The notes under the pieces are model-generated. The model did no database searches, was not told where the DNA came from, and saw only the letters and a list, made by a program, of their open reading frames with translations. A stretch of 64,000 nt of DNA from positions 1 to 64,000 of the forward strand of contig NZ_SMFL01000003.1 in the NCBI RefSeq assembly GCF_004349265.1, in the 5' to 3' direction. Every line of letters begins with the position of its first letter. The first letter of the stretch is position 1. This stretch comes from Dyadobacter psychrotolerans (GTDB lineage Bacteria > Bacteroidota > Bacteroidia > Cytophagales > Spirosomataceae). Below are positions 34,889-43,649 of this stretch, one piece after another. The position numbers and the translations under genes are program-made.

Positions 34889-35770
34889 ATGAACCAATTA
34901 CAAGACAAACTTAAATTTTTATGCTGTCTGCTATCACTGGTATGTATAAATGCTATTGGACAGGATCTGAAACAGCTCAGGCATTTCATGCAGCAAAACC
35001 CATCTTCCGAAACTTCCATACCTTATGGAAACAATCCAAAAGCTGGTCACTATCTAAAAGCTGATAATGCCAGGATTTATTATGAAGTATATGGCAAAGG
35101 AAAACCTTTTGTGATCTTACATGGCGGCATATTTGGGTCAACGCTTGAAATGGGGCGGTTCATCGACAGCCTCTCCAAAAACTACAAGGTCATAGCAATA
35201 TCGACCAGAGGGCACGGGAAATCAGAAATAGGGAAGTCAGATCCCAGCTATGAGCAAAAGGCAAAAGACGTTAATGCAATCATTCAGGCAGAGACCAGCG
35301 ACAGTGCAACCGTGCTTGGATTTAGTGACGGCGCTTACACTGGATACTATCTTTCTGCGGCATTTCCTGCAAAAGTAAAAAAGCTGATCGCGATTGGGGC
35401 AGGTACCTGGAAAAAGGGGTGGAGAAACTTTACTGTTAATAAAGAAATGGCCCTGAGTTTGGACAGTCTTTATTGGAAACAGCAAATGGCATTAGTACCT
35501 GAGCCAGAAAGGGTTGATGAGTGGTTTGCCTCCATTAGCAAAACGTATAATTCCACCGAAGTCAAAGAAGATCTTTTCAAAAAAATTCAATGCCCTGTGC
35601 TGGTGCTATCTGGCGAACTGGACCAAAACGCGCCACTTCAAAGCGTCATTGATGCTTATCGTCTAATACCAAATGCCCGGCTGGGAATTATTCCCAACGC
35701 GCCACATCCTGTTTTCCTGGTCAATTTTGATGCTGTTTGGGCAAGTATGACACCCTTTCTACGACTTTGA
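34889..35770 (+). CDS. Exported alpha/beta hydrolase
   Basis: Hydrolase of 293 residues with a signal peptide (LKFLCCLLSLVCINAIGQ). Core motifs: YGKGKPFVILHGGIFGSTLE (oxyanion HGG), ISTRGHGKSE, VLGFSDGAYTGYY (nucleophile Ser), LVLSGELDQNAP (Asp) and NAPHPVFLVN (His), so the triad is complete. The family is large; the substrate cannot be named. The 12-base gap to the LamG-like gene suggests cotranscription from module D. The 242 bases after it (35771-36012) show no gene or clear terminator. Confidence 0.85.
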   Translation: MNQLQDKLKFLCCLLSLVCINAIGQDLKQLRHFMQQNPSSETSIPYGNNPKAGHYLKADNARIYYEVYGKGKPFVILHGGIFGSTLEMGRFIDSLSKNYKVIAISTRGHGKSEIGKSDPSYEQKAKDVNAIIQAETSDSATVLGFSDGAYTGYYLSAAFPAKVKKLIAIGAGTWKKGWRNFTVNKEMALSLDSLYWKQQMALVPEPERVDEWFASISKTYNSTEVKEDLFKKIQCPVLVLSGELDQNAPLQSVIDAYRLIPNARLGIIPNAPHPVFLVNFDAVWASMTPFLRL

Positions 35771-36012
35771 CTTTGGTTGCTATTCTGGCTTGAGTGTGCA
35801 TTTTCAGGTATCCTTGGCCAAGTTTATTGAGCAAAAACGTGTCTGCGCATAAATTGCAGGTACGTTTTCTGCCATCGTGACTAATCGACAATAGTTCATT
35901 TTAACCACCGTTTTTTGAAGTACAACTTTAAGGCTATCTATCGTTTTAACCTAAATTAAATATTGCCCCTCCGCTACAGCAATTCTTAAAAGGCGTTAAT
36001 CAGCCATTTAAT

Positions 36013-36558
36013 TTAATCCTTGACAAACGTTTCCAGCACTTCTTTGAACAGATCAGTTCCGGCCTTTTCCAGCCATTCAAAAGCCAGCATATCCTTCGTA
36101 ATAATTTCAGCACCGTTTTGCTTCATTCTTTGGAGTCCTCGTGAATTGTCGTGCGACAGTCTTGAACCTACGCCGGTATCCACCACGAAGACATGGTAAC
36201 CTATTGCCAGCAAATCCAGTACAGTCTGCAGTACACAAATATGTGTTTCCGTGCCCACAACGACAACCTGCCTTCGATTATCATCAAAATTATTGACCAG
36301 ATTACCTTCTGTCACAGCCGAAAAATAGGTCTTGGACACAATATTACTTTGATCCACTTTTGATCGTAAAGCAGTAGGTGTTGCACCAATCTTCTCCGGA
36401 AAATGCTCAGTTAATAGAACCGGGATACCTATTGTTTTTGCAAGATCAACGACCCGGATCACAGTCTTAAATACTTCATCTTTCTGGTCTATCTTAGGTA
36501 AAAGCTTTTCCTGAATGTCAATGACCAATAAGATTGAATTTGTTGGTGAAATTTTCAT
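36013..36558 (-). CDS. Isochorismatase-family cysteine hydrolase
   Basis: Enzyme of 181 residues. Catalytic residues of the family are present: Asp in LLVIDIQEKLLP near residue 14, Lys in the SKTYFSAV segment and the nucleophile Cys in VVGTETHICVLQTVLDLLAI. The C-terminus has VFVVDTGVGSRLSHDNSRGL. It resembles YcaC-type hydrolases rather than true isochorismatases, so it probably acts on amides or ureido compounds. Despite the family name there is no reason to link it to the menaquinone genes 16 kb away. It is transcribed divergently from the GAPDH gene. Confidence 0.87.
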   Translation of the reverse strand: MKISPTNSILLVIDIQEKLLPKIDQKDEVFKTVIRVVDLAKTIGIPVLLTEHFPEKIGATPTALRSKVDQSNIVSKTYFSAVTEGNLVNNFDDNRRQVVVVGTETHICVLQTVLDLLAIGYHVFVVDTGVGSRLSHDNSRGLQRMKQNGAEIITKDMLAFEWLEKAGTDLFKEVLETFVKD

Positions 36559-36793
36559 AATTTAACTTACATGGTTAAACATCCTCATTCTATGAATCCG
36601 AGATAAAACGCCGTTGCCCGTCCGTGTTCCTTACCTTATCTCCGATTTGCCAATGATACTAAAAACAATTGCGATTTGGCAGTACTTAAAAGATAAAACT
36701 TAAACACCATTGTATAACAACACCCGGAACATATCCATTGAATGATAAAAAATTTTGAAAGTATTTTACTAATAACTAACAAAAATCAATTTT

Positions 36794-37795
36794 ATGGCAA
36801 ACATCGCTCTTTATGGTTTTGGTCGTATTGGCCGTCAATTTTTACGGGTTGCCCTCGAAAATAATCTCTTTGTTCCCGTGTCCGTCTCCGACATTCACGA
36901 TGTCAAAATTCTGGCTTCTTTGTTCAGCGTAGATACCAACTACGGGCGCTACGGCGAAAAGGTTTCTAGCGAAGGTGATGACCTTCTGATCGGTGACAGA
37001 AGAATTAAGTATGTAAATTCAAAAACGGAAGTACCTGACTGGAAATCACTTGGTGTAGACATTGTGGTAGATTGCACCGGCCGGGCCACTACGCGCGCCG
37101 GCGCACAGGTACATATTGACCGGGGTGCAAAATACGTACTGATCAGCGCTGCCAGTAAATCACTCCAGGACTGCGATGCGGTACTTTTGAAAGGCATCAA
37201 TCTTGAAACTTTTAATCCTTCATTACATAAAATCGTCAGCATGGGAAGCTGTACAACAAATGCGCTTGCGGCCGCCGTTAAAGTAATACTTGACAATTTT
37301 GGCATTAAATATGGCCTGTTTTCAACAGTACATTCCTACACCAATACGCAGTCATTGACGGATCAGCCAATGAAGGACAGACGCGATTCGTGGGCGGCGG
37401 CCGAAAACATTATACCATCAGCATCTGGTGCCGCACGCGCCCTGCAATTTATCTGGAATGACTTACAGATTACCGGCAAAGCGTACCGGGTGCCAACCCG
37501 TACTGGCAGTATTGCTGAACTAAATCTAATCACTGAAAAGGAATGCAGTGTTGAGCAGGTCAATGAAGCTTTCCGCAAAGCTGCGACAGAGGGTCCGCTA
37601 AAAGGTGTATTGGATGTACTTGAAGAAGAATGGACATCAGCACGCATTGTGGGCGATCCACACTCTTCAATCATCGACCTGCCTCTTACCGTTAAACAGG
37701 GTGAGTTGCTTTCCATTGCGACCTGGTACGACAACGAATGGGGTTTTACATGCAGATTAGCCGAAGTAGCCCAGTACATTTCGCAGAAAATCTGA
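36794..37795 (+). CDS. gap: Type I glyceraldehyde-3-phosphate dehydrogenase
   Basis: Enzyme of 333 residues that oxidises glyceraldehyde-3-phosphate with NAD(P), or erythrose-4-phosphate if it is an Epd/GapB-like form. The N-terminal Rossmann motif is ALYGFGRIGRQFLRVAL. The active site reads SMGSCTTNALAA: the nucleophile Cys is kept, but the usual second Cys (SCTTNCLAP) is Ala and the preceding residues are Met-Gly. The catalytic His is in STVHSYTNTQSLTDQPMKDR, and RAAA/SASGAARAL and WYDNEWGFTCRLAE are normal. The deviations suggest a paralogue rather than the main glycolytic enzyme; no other glycolytic gene is nearby. Confidence 0.9.
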   Translation: MANIALYGFGRIGRQFLRVALENNLFVPVSVSDIHDVKILASLFSVDTNYGRYGEKVSSEGDDLLIGDRRIKYVNSKTEVPDWKSLGVDIVVDCTGRATTRAGAQVHIDRGAKYVLISAASKSLQDCDAVLLKGINLETFNPSLHKIVSMGSCTTNALAAAVKVILDNFGIKYGLFSTVHSYTNTQSLTDQPMKDRRDSWAAAENIIPSASGAARALQFIWNDLQITGKAYRVPTRTGSIAELNLITEKECSVEQVNEAFRKAATEGPLKGVLDVLEEEWTSARIVGDPHSSIIDLPLTVKQGELLSIATWYDNEWGFTCRLAEVAQYISQKI

Positions 37796-37887
37796 GTTGA
37801 GAAAATACCATTTTAAACGCTCACAAAAAGTAATTCTGAACATTTCACAAACTCTTCGACGTGCAATGTTCAGAATTACAATCTCTT

Positions 37888-38244
37888 TCAGTTTATAGAA
37901 TTATATTTAATGCCTTTCTGATATTTTCTTCGAAACTCGGAAAAAGTTGTCCCTGTTTTTAATTTAAAGAACTTACTAAACTGGGATGGATCTTCAAAAC
38001 CAATTTGAAAAGCAATCTCCTTCATCGTGTAATCGGAATTAATTGCGATGCGTTTTGCTTCAAGAACTACCCGGTTGTGAATAAAACAACTTGCCGAAAA
38101 ACCTGACGACCGCTTTATGACCTCGCTCAGATAGTTAGGAGTAATTGCAAGTTCATCGGCATACTGATTGACCATTTTGTAGGAACAAAACTTCTTTTCC
38201 ACAAGATCAATAAAACGATTAAGAATTGGCTCGCTGTTTTTCAT
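37888..38244 (-). CDS. AraC-type DNA-binding domain protein, probably truncated
   Basis: 118 residues that cover only the two-HTH domain: MVNQYADELAITPNYLSEVI, MKEIAFQIGFEDPSQFSKFF and LKTGTTFSEFRRKY. The sensor domain usual in the family is absent. The frame continues upstream of the ATG as NCGDLWFRILQAM to a stop, which reads like the end of a lost sensor domain, so this is probably a fragment of a regulator of about 290 residues. It might still bind DNA alone. It lies between GAPDH and the integration hotspot. Confidence 0.6.
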   Translation of the reverse strand: MKNSEPILNRFIDLVEKKFCSYKMVNQYADELAITPNYLSEVIKRSSGFSASCFIHNRVVLEAKRIAINSDYTMKEIAFQIGFEDPSQFSKFFKLKTGTTFSEFRRKYQKGIKYNSIN

Positions 38245-38432
38245 TGCCTGGAGAATTCGGAACCACAGATCACCACAATTCGGAAATTAAGACATGTCGT
38301 TTCGGTTGAAATTGACCATGCTAAATAATTGATATATATTCCTTTAACTACTGATGAACGATGGTCTGTTGATGGTCAATCTGCCACGGAACCACATGGT
38401 CAAGCCATCCGAATTCTCCAGTTAATAAAAGG

Positions 38433-38615
38433 ATGACACCGAACGACGTCATAACCAGGAACCTTCGGATCTTTGAAAAAGATGGTGAATCAGTAAAAAT
38501 TTACCATGACCATAAATGCGGAAAAACCGAGTTTTATGACGCAGTTGAGTTATTTTTGTTATCCATCGATCCGGACGAAGCAAAAATATTAGGGCAGCCG
38601 CTTTGGAAGGGATAA
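38433..38615 (+). CDS. Possible small protein, unknown
   Basis: 60 residues starting with ATG after a weak AAAAGG. The composition is ordinary and soluble (IFEKDGESVKIYHDHKCGKT, AVELFLLSIDPDEAKILG), neither hydrophobic nor repetitive. No family is recognised. It may be a real small gene or chance; support is limited to codon-like composition. Confidence 0.3.
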   Translation: MTPNDVITRNLRIFEKDGESVKIYHDHKCGKTEFYDAVELFLLSIDPDEAKILGQPLWKG

Positions 38616-38823
38616 GATGATATTAACGAAAGTACTATTGGGCGACCCAGAAAATAAGCACCCAGCATAGCACTGGGATGTTCTTTCGATTAATGCTGCC
38701 ACTAATTTTAAATATAATACTTATAATATGCAACTTCTAAATACGCAAATTAAAAATGACTCAAACTAGCAGCAATAGCACCAGGCACCCCTATATCCAT
38801 GATTGACAACATGTCCGGGAGGG

Positions 38824-39090
38824 CTATGTTGCCCCCAGCACATCGCAACCACCACATGACGACAAAAACACATCTTCTCCATACCGCTTTATTGTTTTTG
38901 TTGTATCGTTGCGAGGTAGTTCCGAATATCCTCCAATTAACGAATCAATTATGGCTTCAAAAGACGTTCCCGAAAAGTCTTTCTTGGTCTCGTACAACAC
39001 ATTGGTAAACTCCGTAATAGTAATCTCAGTATCTCGTGTGCTTGCTCCTGAGAATTTAATACTGATCCGCGCATAATTAGATTTATTCAA
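38824..39090 (-). CDS. Possible small protein, unknown
   Basis: 88 residues from a TTG start, with soluble composition (ARISIKFSGASTRDTEITIT, then EFTNVLYETKKDFSGTSFEA) and CGGC near the C-terminus. No family is recognised. The overlapping plus-strand frame looks less protein-like. Low support. Confidence 0.25.
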   Translation of the reverse strand: MNKSNYARISIKFSGASTRDTEITITEFTNVLYETKKDFSGTSFEAIIDSLIGGYSELPRNDTTKTIKRYGEDVFLSSCGGCDVLGAT

Positions 39091-39632
39091 CCTTGAGATC
39101 TCTTCTTAACTCATTACTCGAAATTTTGAAGGTTTTTCCATAAAAGTAAGTGAACGTTTTTGTGAAAATTAATTTAACTATGGATTAAAATCAGTTTTTC
39201 ACAAAATATACTTATTGACATCTCTCTTATATTCAAGCTGTTATAACAACTTATTGAAAATTTGACAAAGTCCCTTGGGCAGGTTCAAAGAAATAAAAAG
39301 TAACTTTTCAAGATCTGGAGAAAGTTTCGAAAAGCAAGCAATAACACTGTCGGCAGAGTACACAACGCCTGTTGATGAATAATTACAATAAGAGCGTGAA
39401 AAATTTAGTGAAGGGTTTTAAACCCTCTTAGTAAGGTTGTTGAGTACTCGATACCTAAACAACAACATCTGGCATGATTTTAATGAAAAATTATTATACC
39501 ATAAACCGTCTAATTGTATTCTTATGATATAAGTGTATTTGAAAATGTTTTTCATGCTTACTAATTAAATGATCAGTAATGCCTCCATCTGAAGTGCAGA
39601 TGGTGTTTTTAAACATTTAACCATATACACTC
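39091..39632. other. AT-rich intergenic stretch with a short palindrome
   Basis: 540 bases without a convincing gene. It contains AGGGTTT-T-AAACCCT (39412-39426), an odd-centred 15-base palindrome that could be an operator, about 200 bases upstream of the repeat protein gene. No terminator with a T-run and no perfect -7 box were found. Confidence 0.45.
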
Positions 39633-40694
39633 ATGGGATCAATTCAAAACAGCGCGCTTGCCCTACTTTTTACAGCGGGACTAGCACATCCTTCAGTTGC
39701 CACGCCAAATTTGGCAAATTCAACAATTTTGGTAGGTATGTGGAAAAACGAAGTTAATCCAAGTGTCTTCCACGTACAATATCAGGGAACCAAATCAGGC
39801 CGCACTGAGGTACATATTTTGTCGCCAAAGTCAAACTATACCACCTATTCTCTTCACGCAGTCACAAATTTAGGTCTTACCAATTCAAATACTGAGTATC
39901 TGGCAGAAGATTGGGACGGTGATGGCATTTCCGATTTGTGGGCCATAAAAAAATCGTTAACCGACTCCAAAAGTACAGAAGTTCATATTCTGTCAGGTGC
40001 AAGCGACTACAAAGAATTCATCTATCACGATTCAACTATTCTTGAAGAGTCAGGTGATAATTTTAAGTTTATTACCAAATCTAATCTTTCTAAAAATGGT
40101 TTTATTAAACCTGACTTAGTTGCGATTAAGTTATTCGGCTCAAAAACTACTGAACTACACATCCTCTCCGGCGTGGGTAATTTTAAAAAGTTTTTCATGC
40201 AATCAGAAACTGCGCTTCATCCCACCACAAGAGAATGGACTTTTGCATTTCAAAAGCAACCTGGCTTGGACCAACCAGAATTGATTTGTATAAGCCCAGC
40301 TAATGGAGGAGAATTACATGCTCTTGGTGGAAAAAGTTATGACCGTTTTACTGGCCACGAAATAGTATCAAGAGAAAACGGCGCATCAATTTCTAAGTTT
40401 GCCATTAGTAAAGAAGCAAAAGAAGCTGTTGTCGCTTGTACAGCTGCTGCCCTGAGTATCGGTGCGGCCGCAGTTGCACCGGTAGTCACACTGTTTACAT
40501 ACGGGCAGATGCTGCTGCTCAGTGCTGTATGCAGTTGGAAATCATATGAGTATTTCAGTATGAAGTATGCAGAAGAGAACAGTGGCTCTGGCGGAACAAG
40601 CGGCGCTAATCGCGCGAACGATATGAGGGGCTCTAACCAATCTGGCGTTCGTGGCCGCGTTGAAAATGGTGGTGCAACGATAATAAGACGGTAA
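39633..40694 (+). CDS. FG-GAP/VCBS-like repeat protein with hydrophobic Gly/Arg-rich tail
   Basis: Protein of 353 residues. An N-terminal segment (ALALLFTAGLAHPSVA) looks like a signal peptide. Residues 30-250 hold four similar blades with TEVHILSPKSNY, TEVHILSGASDYKEF, TELHILSGVGNFKKF and GELHALGGKSYDRF; blade 2 is preceded by EDWDGDGISDLWAIKK, a calcium-binding-like FG-GAP/VCBS motif. Residues about 265-305 are Ala/Gly-rich and hydrophobic (AAALSIGAAAVAPVVTLF), like a membrane hairpin, and the tail is rich in Gly, Ser, Asn and Arg. Secreted or surface-exposed binding is likely. It sits next to an integrase, so it may be element cargo. A bacteriocin or toxin role is possible but unproven. 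Confidence 0.65.
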   Translation: MGSIQNSALALLFTAGLAHPSVATPNLANSTILVGMWKNEVNPSVFHVQYQGTKSGRTEVHILSPKSNYTTYSLHAVTNLGLTNSNTEYLAEDWDGDGISDLWAIKKSLTDSKSTEVHILSGASDYKEFIYHDSTILEESGDNFKFITKSNLSKNGFIKPDLVAIKLFGSKTTELHILSGVGNFKKFFMQSETALHPTTREWTFAFQKQPGLDQPELICISPANGGELHALGGKSYDRFTGHEIVSRENGASISKFAISKEAKEAVVACTAAALSIGAAAVAPVVTLFTYGQMLLLSAVCSWKSYEYFSMKYAEENSGSGGTSGANRANDMRGSNQSGVRGRVENGGATIIRR

Positions 40695-40855
40695 TTTACG
40701 GCGGCGAAGGATGTAATTAATGATCTAGGCACAATACCACTTGGCCTAAATCTACCAAGACAATGCTAGCAATTTCAAAACTATGGAATAAAGGATTTGA
40801 GATTGCTGGTATTGTTATGGACTTTTATGTCTGTCTATAGTTCGAAATGAGACCC

Positions 40856-41971
40856 TCACCAATTATAATTTTCAATATTTGGATCCGTCCGAAGACCAAG
40901 TGATTTTAGGTATATATCCGTCATCTGTACAGTGCTATGGCGAAGCATCAGTTGCAGTTGCTTGATCCCCACCCCCGAAAGGTATGCATTGACTGCTCCT
41001 GTGTGCTTCCAAGAATAAAGTGTGTAACCCTTTCCCAGCAAATTAAGTTTTTTTAAAACTTTCTCGTGCCTTCGAAAGGCAATCTGCTTACCAAGTTGAA
41101 ACTTGTTAATCCGCATATCCTTGCCAAACAAGTAGTAAAACTGTCTCTTTTCTTCCAGGTCGAGTTTTTTAAGCTCCTTCATTAAGGCCGGGATTATAGG
41201 AACTGTTTCAGTTTTCCCATTCTTTGAAAATTCTCCTCTTATAATGACATAGCTGTCATTTAGCCTGATATCATGCAGCTTTAATGAATTAAGTTCTCTG
41301 GGTCTATTGAAGGCATAATATATAACCCTGGTAAGCAAATACAGCTCGGGCTCATTTAAAATCATATATTGTTCAACTCTCGCCCGATCTTCATCGGTAA
41401 ATGCGATATTCTTTTTTGTATGAACCTGTTTCAGCTTTTTTAGCTTGAAGGGGCTATCTTCCAGCTTGACCCGATCTTTCAAATGACCGTAGACCGTATT
41501 GAGATGAATAAGTGTATTATTCGCCGTCCTTGACGTGTTTTTTAACGACGAGATAAGATAGTCCCTGAACTTAATTGCATCCCGGTCCGTAAATTCTGAA
41601 ATATCCAGGATCTTTTCATTCGCATAGTCCTTCAACTTGTTAATGGCCGACTGATGGGTTCCGGCAGTTTTTGGCCGGAGCGAGCTTTTTATTGTTTCGA
41701 GAACCTTATCAAGTGAGACTACCAAGTCATTAGATGATTCTTTTACAATGTCTGTTTCAATTGTAGTCTTGGGGATCTTGAAGTAAAAACCTTTTTCAAG
41801 CAACGTGTTTGTATCAGAAATGATCTTTACTGCTTCCGCCATCCTGGCTTTTTTCGTCTGTAAGGAAGTAGGGATTTTGATGCGCCTGCGAATTAGATCA
41901 TTCGAAGCTTCGTCAAACGCATAGTATTCAAAGTACCATTCTTTGGTTAGGTCGCCGCCTCGATCACGCAA
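40856..41971 (-). CDS. Tyrosine recombinase (Bacteroidota integrase), start uncertain
   Basis: Integrase of 371 residues from a TTG. The SAM-like core-binding domain spans about 95-185 and the catalytic domain 200-360: Arg in YYAFNRPRELNSL, YSWKHTGAVNAYL in place of H-x-x-R, His in LMLRHSTVQMTDIYLKSLG and Tyr in the same segment. The W-K-H-T variant is common in Bacteroidota recombinases. No ATG exists in frame. An ATG at 42006 starts MKRIRSLK in the neighbouring frame and would join at an A-run near 41985, so the gene may have a one-base frameshift at its start. It sits immediately downstream of a tRNA-like 3' scrap (42097-42125). Confidence 0.82.
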   Translation of the reverse strand: MRDRGGDLTKEWYFEYYAFDEASNDLIRRRIKIPTSLQTKKARMAEAVKIISDTNTLLEKGFYFKIPKTTIETDIVKESSNDLVVSLDKVLETIKSSLRPKTAGTHQSAINKLKDYANEKILDISEFTDRDAIKFRDYLISSLKNTSRTANNTLIHLNTVYGHLKDRVKLEDSPFKLKKLKQVHTKKNIAFTDEDRARVEQYMILNEPELYLLTRVIYYAFNRPRELNSLKLHDIRLNDSYVIIRGEFSKNGKTETVPIIPALMKELKKLDLEEKRQFYYLFGKDMRINKFQLGKQIAFRRHEKVLKKLNLLGKGYTLYSWKHTGAVNAYLSGVGIKQLQLMLRHSTVQMTDIYLKSLGLRTDPNIENYNW

Positions 41972-42064
41972 GACAGCCAGCTTTTAAGGCTTCTTATCCT
42001 TTTCATACCTAGTGTGTGTTTCTTATTAGCTTTTTTTGTCCCCAATAATGTCCCGAAAATGGGA

Positions 42065-42094
42065 AATGCCGCTCCTGCTATCAGGAGCGGCATT
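42065..42094. terminator. 13-bp perfect stem-loop between the integrase and tRNA-like scrap
   Basis: AATGCCGCTCCTG (42065-42077) and CAGGAGCGGCATT (42082-42094) with a CTAT loop. It directly follows the tRNA-like fragment on the minus strand, where it may have been the terminator of the original RNA gene. On the minus strand it is followed by TTCCCATTTT rather than a clean T-run. Confidence 0.6.
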
Positions 42095-42096
42095 AA

Positions 42097-42125
42097 GTGG
42101 AGATGCAGGGATTCTAACCTTGGCA
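42097..42125 (-). pseudogene. tRNA or tmRNA-like 3'-end fragment (probable attachment-site scar)
   Basis: On the minus strand the sequence reads GGTTAGAATCCCTGCATCTC followed by CAC. This has the form of a T-arm loop (TTAGAAT for TTCGAAT) and an acceptor 3' strand CATCTCC plus discriminator A, as at the 3' end of a tRNA-Ser/Leu or tmRNA. No 5' half or anticodon arm is present. It lies just upstream of the integrase at 40856-41971, the usual layout of an att site left by integration into an RNA gene. Confidence 0.45.
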
Positions 42126-42186
42126 CATGTCACATTATTTTACCGGATGGAGGTTCGTTTCTGACATATTCTTAATGGAATTACAT

Positions 42187-43401
42187 TCAAACAAACTTTT
42201 TTCTGAGAATGCTCATATCCTCACTAATCTTCCGATCGACAATCTTGGCATAAATCTGCGTTGTTTTGATGCTGCTGTGTCCAAGCATTTTGGAAACACT
42301 TTCAATAGGCACTCCATTGGTCAATGTTACCGTAGTGGCAAAAGTGTGTCGCGCTAGATGAAAAGTGAGCGTTTTGTCAAATCTGCAAACGTCAGCAATC
42401 TCTTTCAGATATGAATTAAGTTTTTGATTGGATAAGACTGGGAGAAGCCGGCCAGACGCTATACATTGCGGATGATCTTCATATTTTTCCAGAATTTCAA
42501 GTGCAATCGGCAGCAGCGGAACTCTGGATTCTGAATCCGTCTTCTGCCTATTAACGACAAGCCACATCTCGCCGTTGATCCCTTCTATGATTTGCTGCCG
42601 GCTGAGATTATAGACGTCTATGTATGCTAAACCCGTAAAACAACTAAACACGAAGATGTCGCGAACCTGATTCAATCTCTCATTTTCAAAATCCTTTCCG
42701 TTAACCTTGCTTAACTCAGCTTCGGTTAAAGCGCTACGCTTCACAACCTGCCTACTCATACGGTAGCTAGCAAACGGGTCTTGAGTTAGCCATCCGTTTT
42801 TCACGCAGATCATAACTATTTTTTTGAAGTTGGTTAGGTATTTCATCACTGTATTATGCCCACAGGATTTTTGGCTTTTCAACCAAAACTCGAATTCGGA
42901 GATAAACTCATAGTTTAGCTTCTGAATATCAAGATCGTTTTTTTCATACTTGCAGCGAATAAACTCAGATGTATGGTCATAACAAGTCTTGTACTTCGTC
43001 AATGTGCTTTTCGCAAAACCCTTTCCGATGAGTTGGTTTAGCTTTTGGTTATGCTCCTCAAAGATTTCAAGAGTCATCTTCGGGCGTACACTTACGCCAA
43101 TGAGCACATTTCGGACATTTTCGACATTGAGTTCTGCACCAGTTTCCAGAAGCGAGCGGTACACCTGATAGACCTTGGACTGCACGGTATCCAAATAGGC
43201 ATTAAATTCCTTCGTATCGGACTTTGTACCGGTTCTTCGACACGAAATATTATTCCATTTTTCAGGCTCACAATCACGGCCCATTGACATTTCGCTGCGA
43301 GATCCATTTACTGAAATTCGCATGTAAACAGGAAGCTTCCCTGATACATAGTTGCTGCGCTTTTTAAGATAAAAAAGCAATGTGAAATTTTTAGCTAACA
43401 T
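42187..43401 (-). CDS. Tyrosine recombinase (Bacteroidota mobile-element integrase)
   Basis: Integrase of 404 residues, complete. An N-terminal arm-binding domain (FTLLFYLKKRSNYVSGKLPV, residues 1-90), a SAM-like core-binding domain (about 105-205) and a catalytic domain follow. The catalytic part has FSCFTGLAYIDVYNLS (here Ala sits where many have Arg, as in the Bacteroides conjugative transposon family), HLARHTFATTVTL, MLGHSSIKTTQIYAK with the nucleophile Tyr, and a final helix. It lies 249 bases from the 3' end of tRNA-Asp with nested inverted repeats between, consistent with integration at that tRNA. The cargo of its element is not identifiable in the window. Confidence 0.9.
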   Translation of the reverse strand: MLAKNFTLLFYLKKRSNYVSGKLPVYMRISVNGSRSEMSMGRDCEPEKWNNISCRRTGTKSDTKEFNAYLDTVQSKVYQVYRSLLETGAELNVENVRNVLIGVSVRPKMTLEIFEEHNQKLNQLIGKGFAKSTLTKYKTCYDHTSEFIRCKYEKNDLDIQKLNYEFISEFEFWLKSQKSCGHNTVMKYLTNFKKIVMICVKNGWLTQDPFASYRMSRQVVKRSALTEAELSKVNGKDFENERLNQVRDIFVFSCFTGLAYIDVYNLSRQQIIEGINGEMWLVVNRQKTDSESRVPLLPIALEILEKYEDHPQCIASGRLLPVLSNQKLNSYLKEIADVCRFDKTLTFHLARHTFATTVTLTNGVPIESVSKMLGHSSIKTTQIYAKIVDRKISEDMSILRKKFV

Positions 43402-43493
43402 AACAACACGTTTTTTAAGTGAATAAAAATACGATTGCAGCTACCATAAAATCAAGATGTTTATGCCGTGAACAAGCTGTATTACAGTTTGTT

Positions 43494-43581
43494 ACACCAA
43501 ATTTGGTGAGCACTTTTTAGACTCCGTTTCTGCTCACCAAATGCTCACCTTTTTTTTGCGAAAATTTGAATAATTTGGTGT
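43494..43581. repeat. Nested inverted repeats between integrase and tRNA-Asp
   Basis: ATTTGGTGAGCA (43501-43512) and TGCTCACCAAAT (43531-43542) are exact 12-bp reverse complements. ACACCAAATT (43494-43503) and AATTTGGTGT (43572-43581) are an outer exact 10-bp pair. ATGCTCACC at 43541-43549 adds a third copy of the inner half-site. The arrangement suits binding sites for the adjacent integrase or an excisionase, or an operator of the integrase promoter. Confidence 0.65.
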
Positions 43582-43595
43582 ATTTCAGAAAAAGA

Positions 43596-43628
43596 AAAAG
43601 CCTGTAAATGTATGATTTACAGGCTTTT
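43596..43628 (-). terminator. Intrinsic terminator of tRNA-Asp
   Basis: AAAAGCCTGTAAAT (43596-43609) and ATTTACAGGCTTTT (43615-43628), 14 bp perfect, loop of five. On the minus strand the hairpin starts 21 bases after the encoded CCA and is followed by a T-rich run. Confidence 0.88.
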
Positions 43629-43649
43629 AATGTATTTTAATATTGTTTC

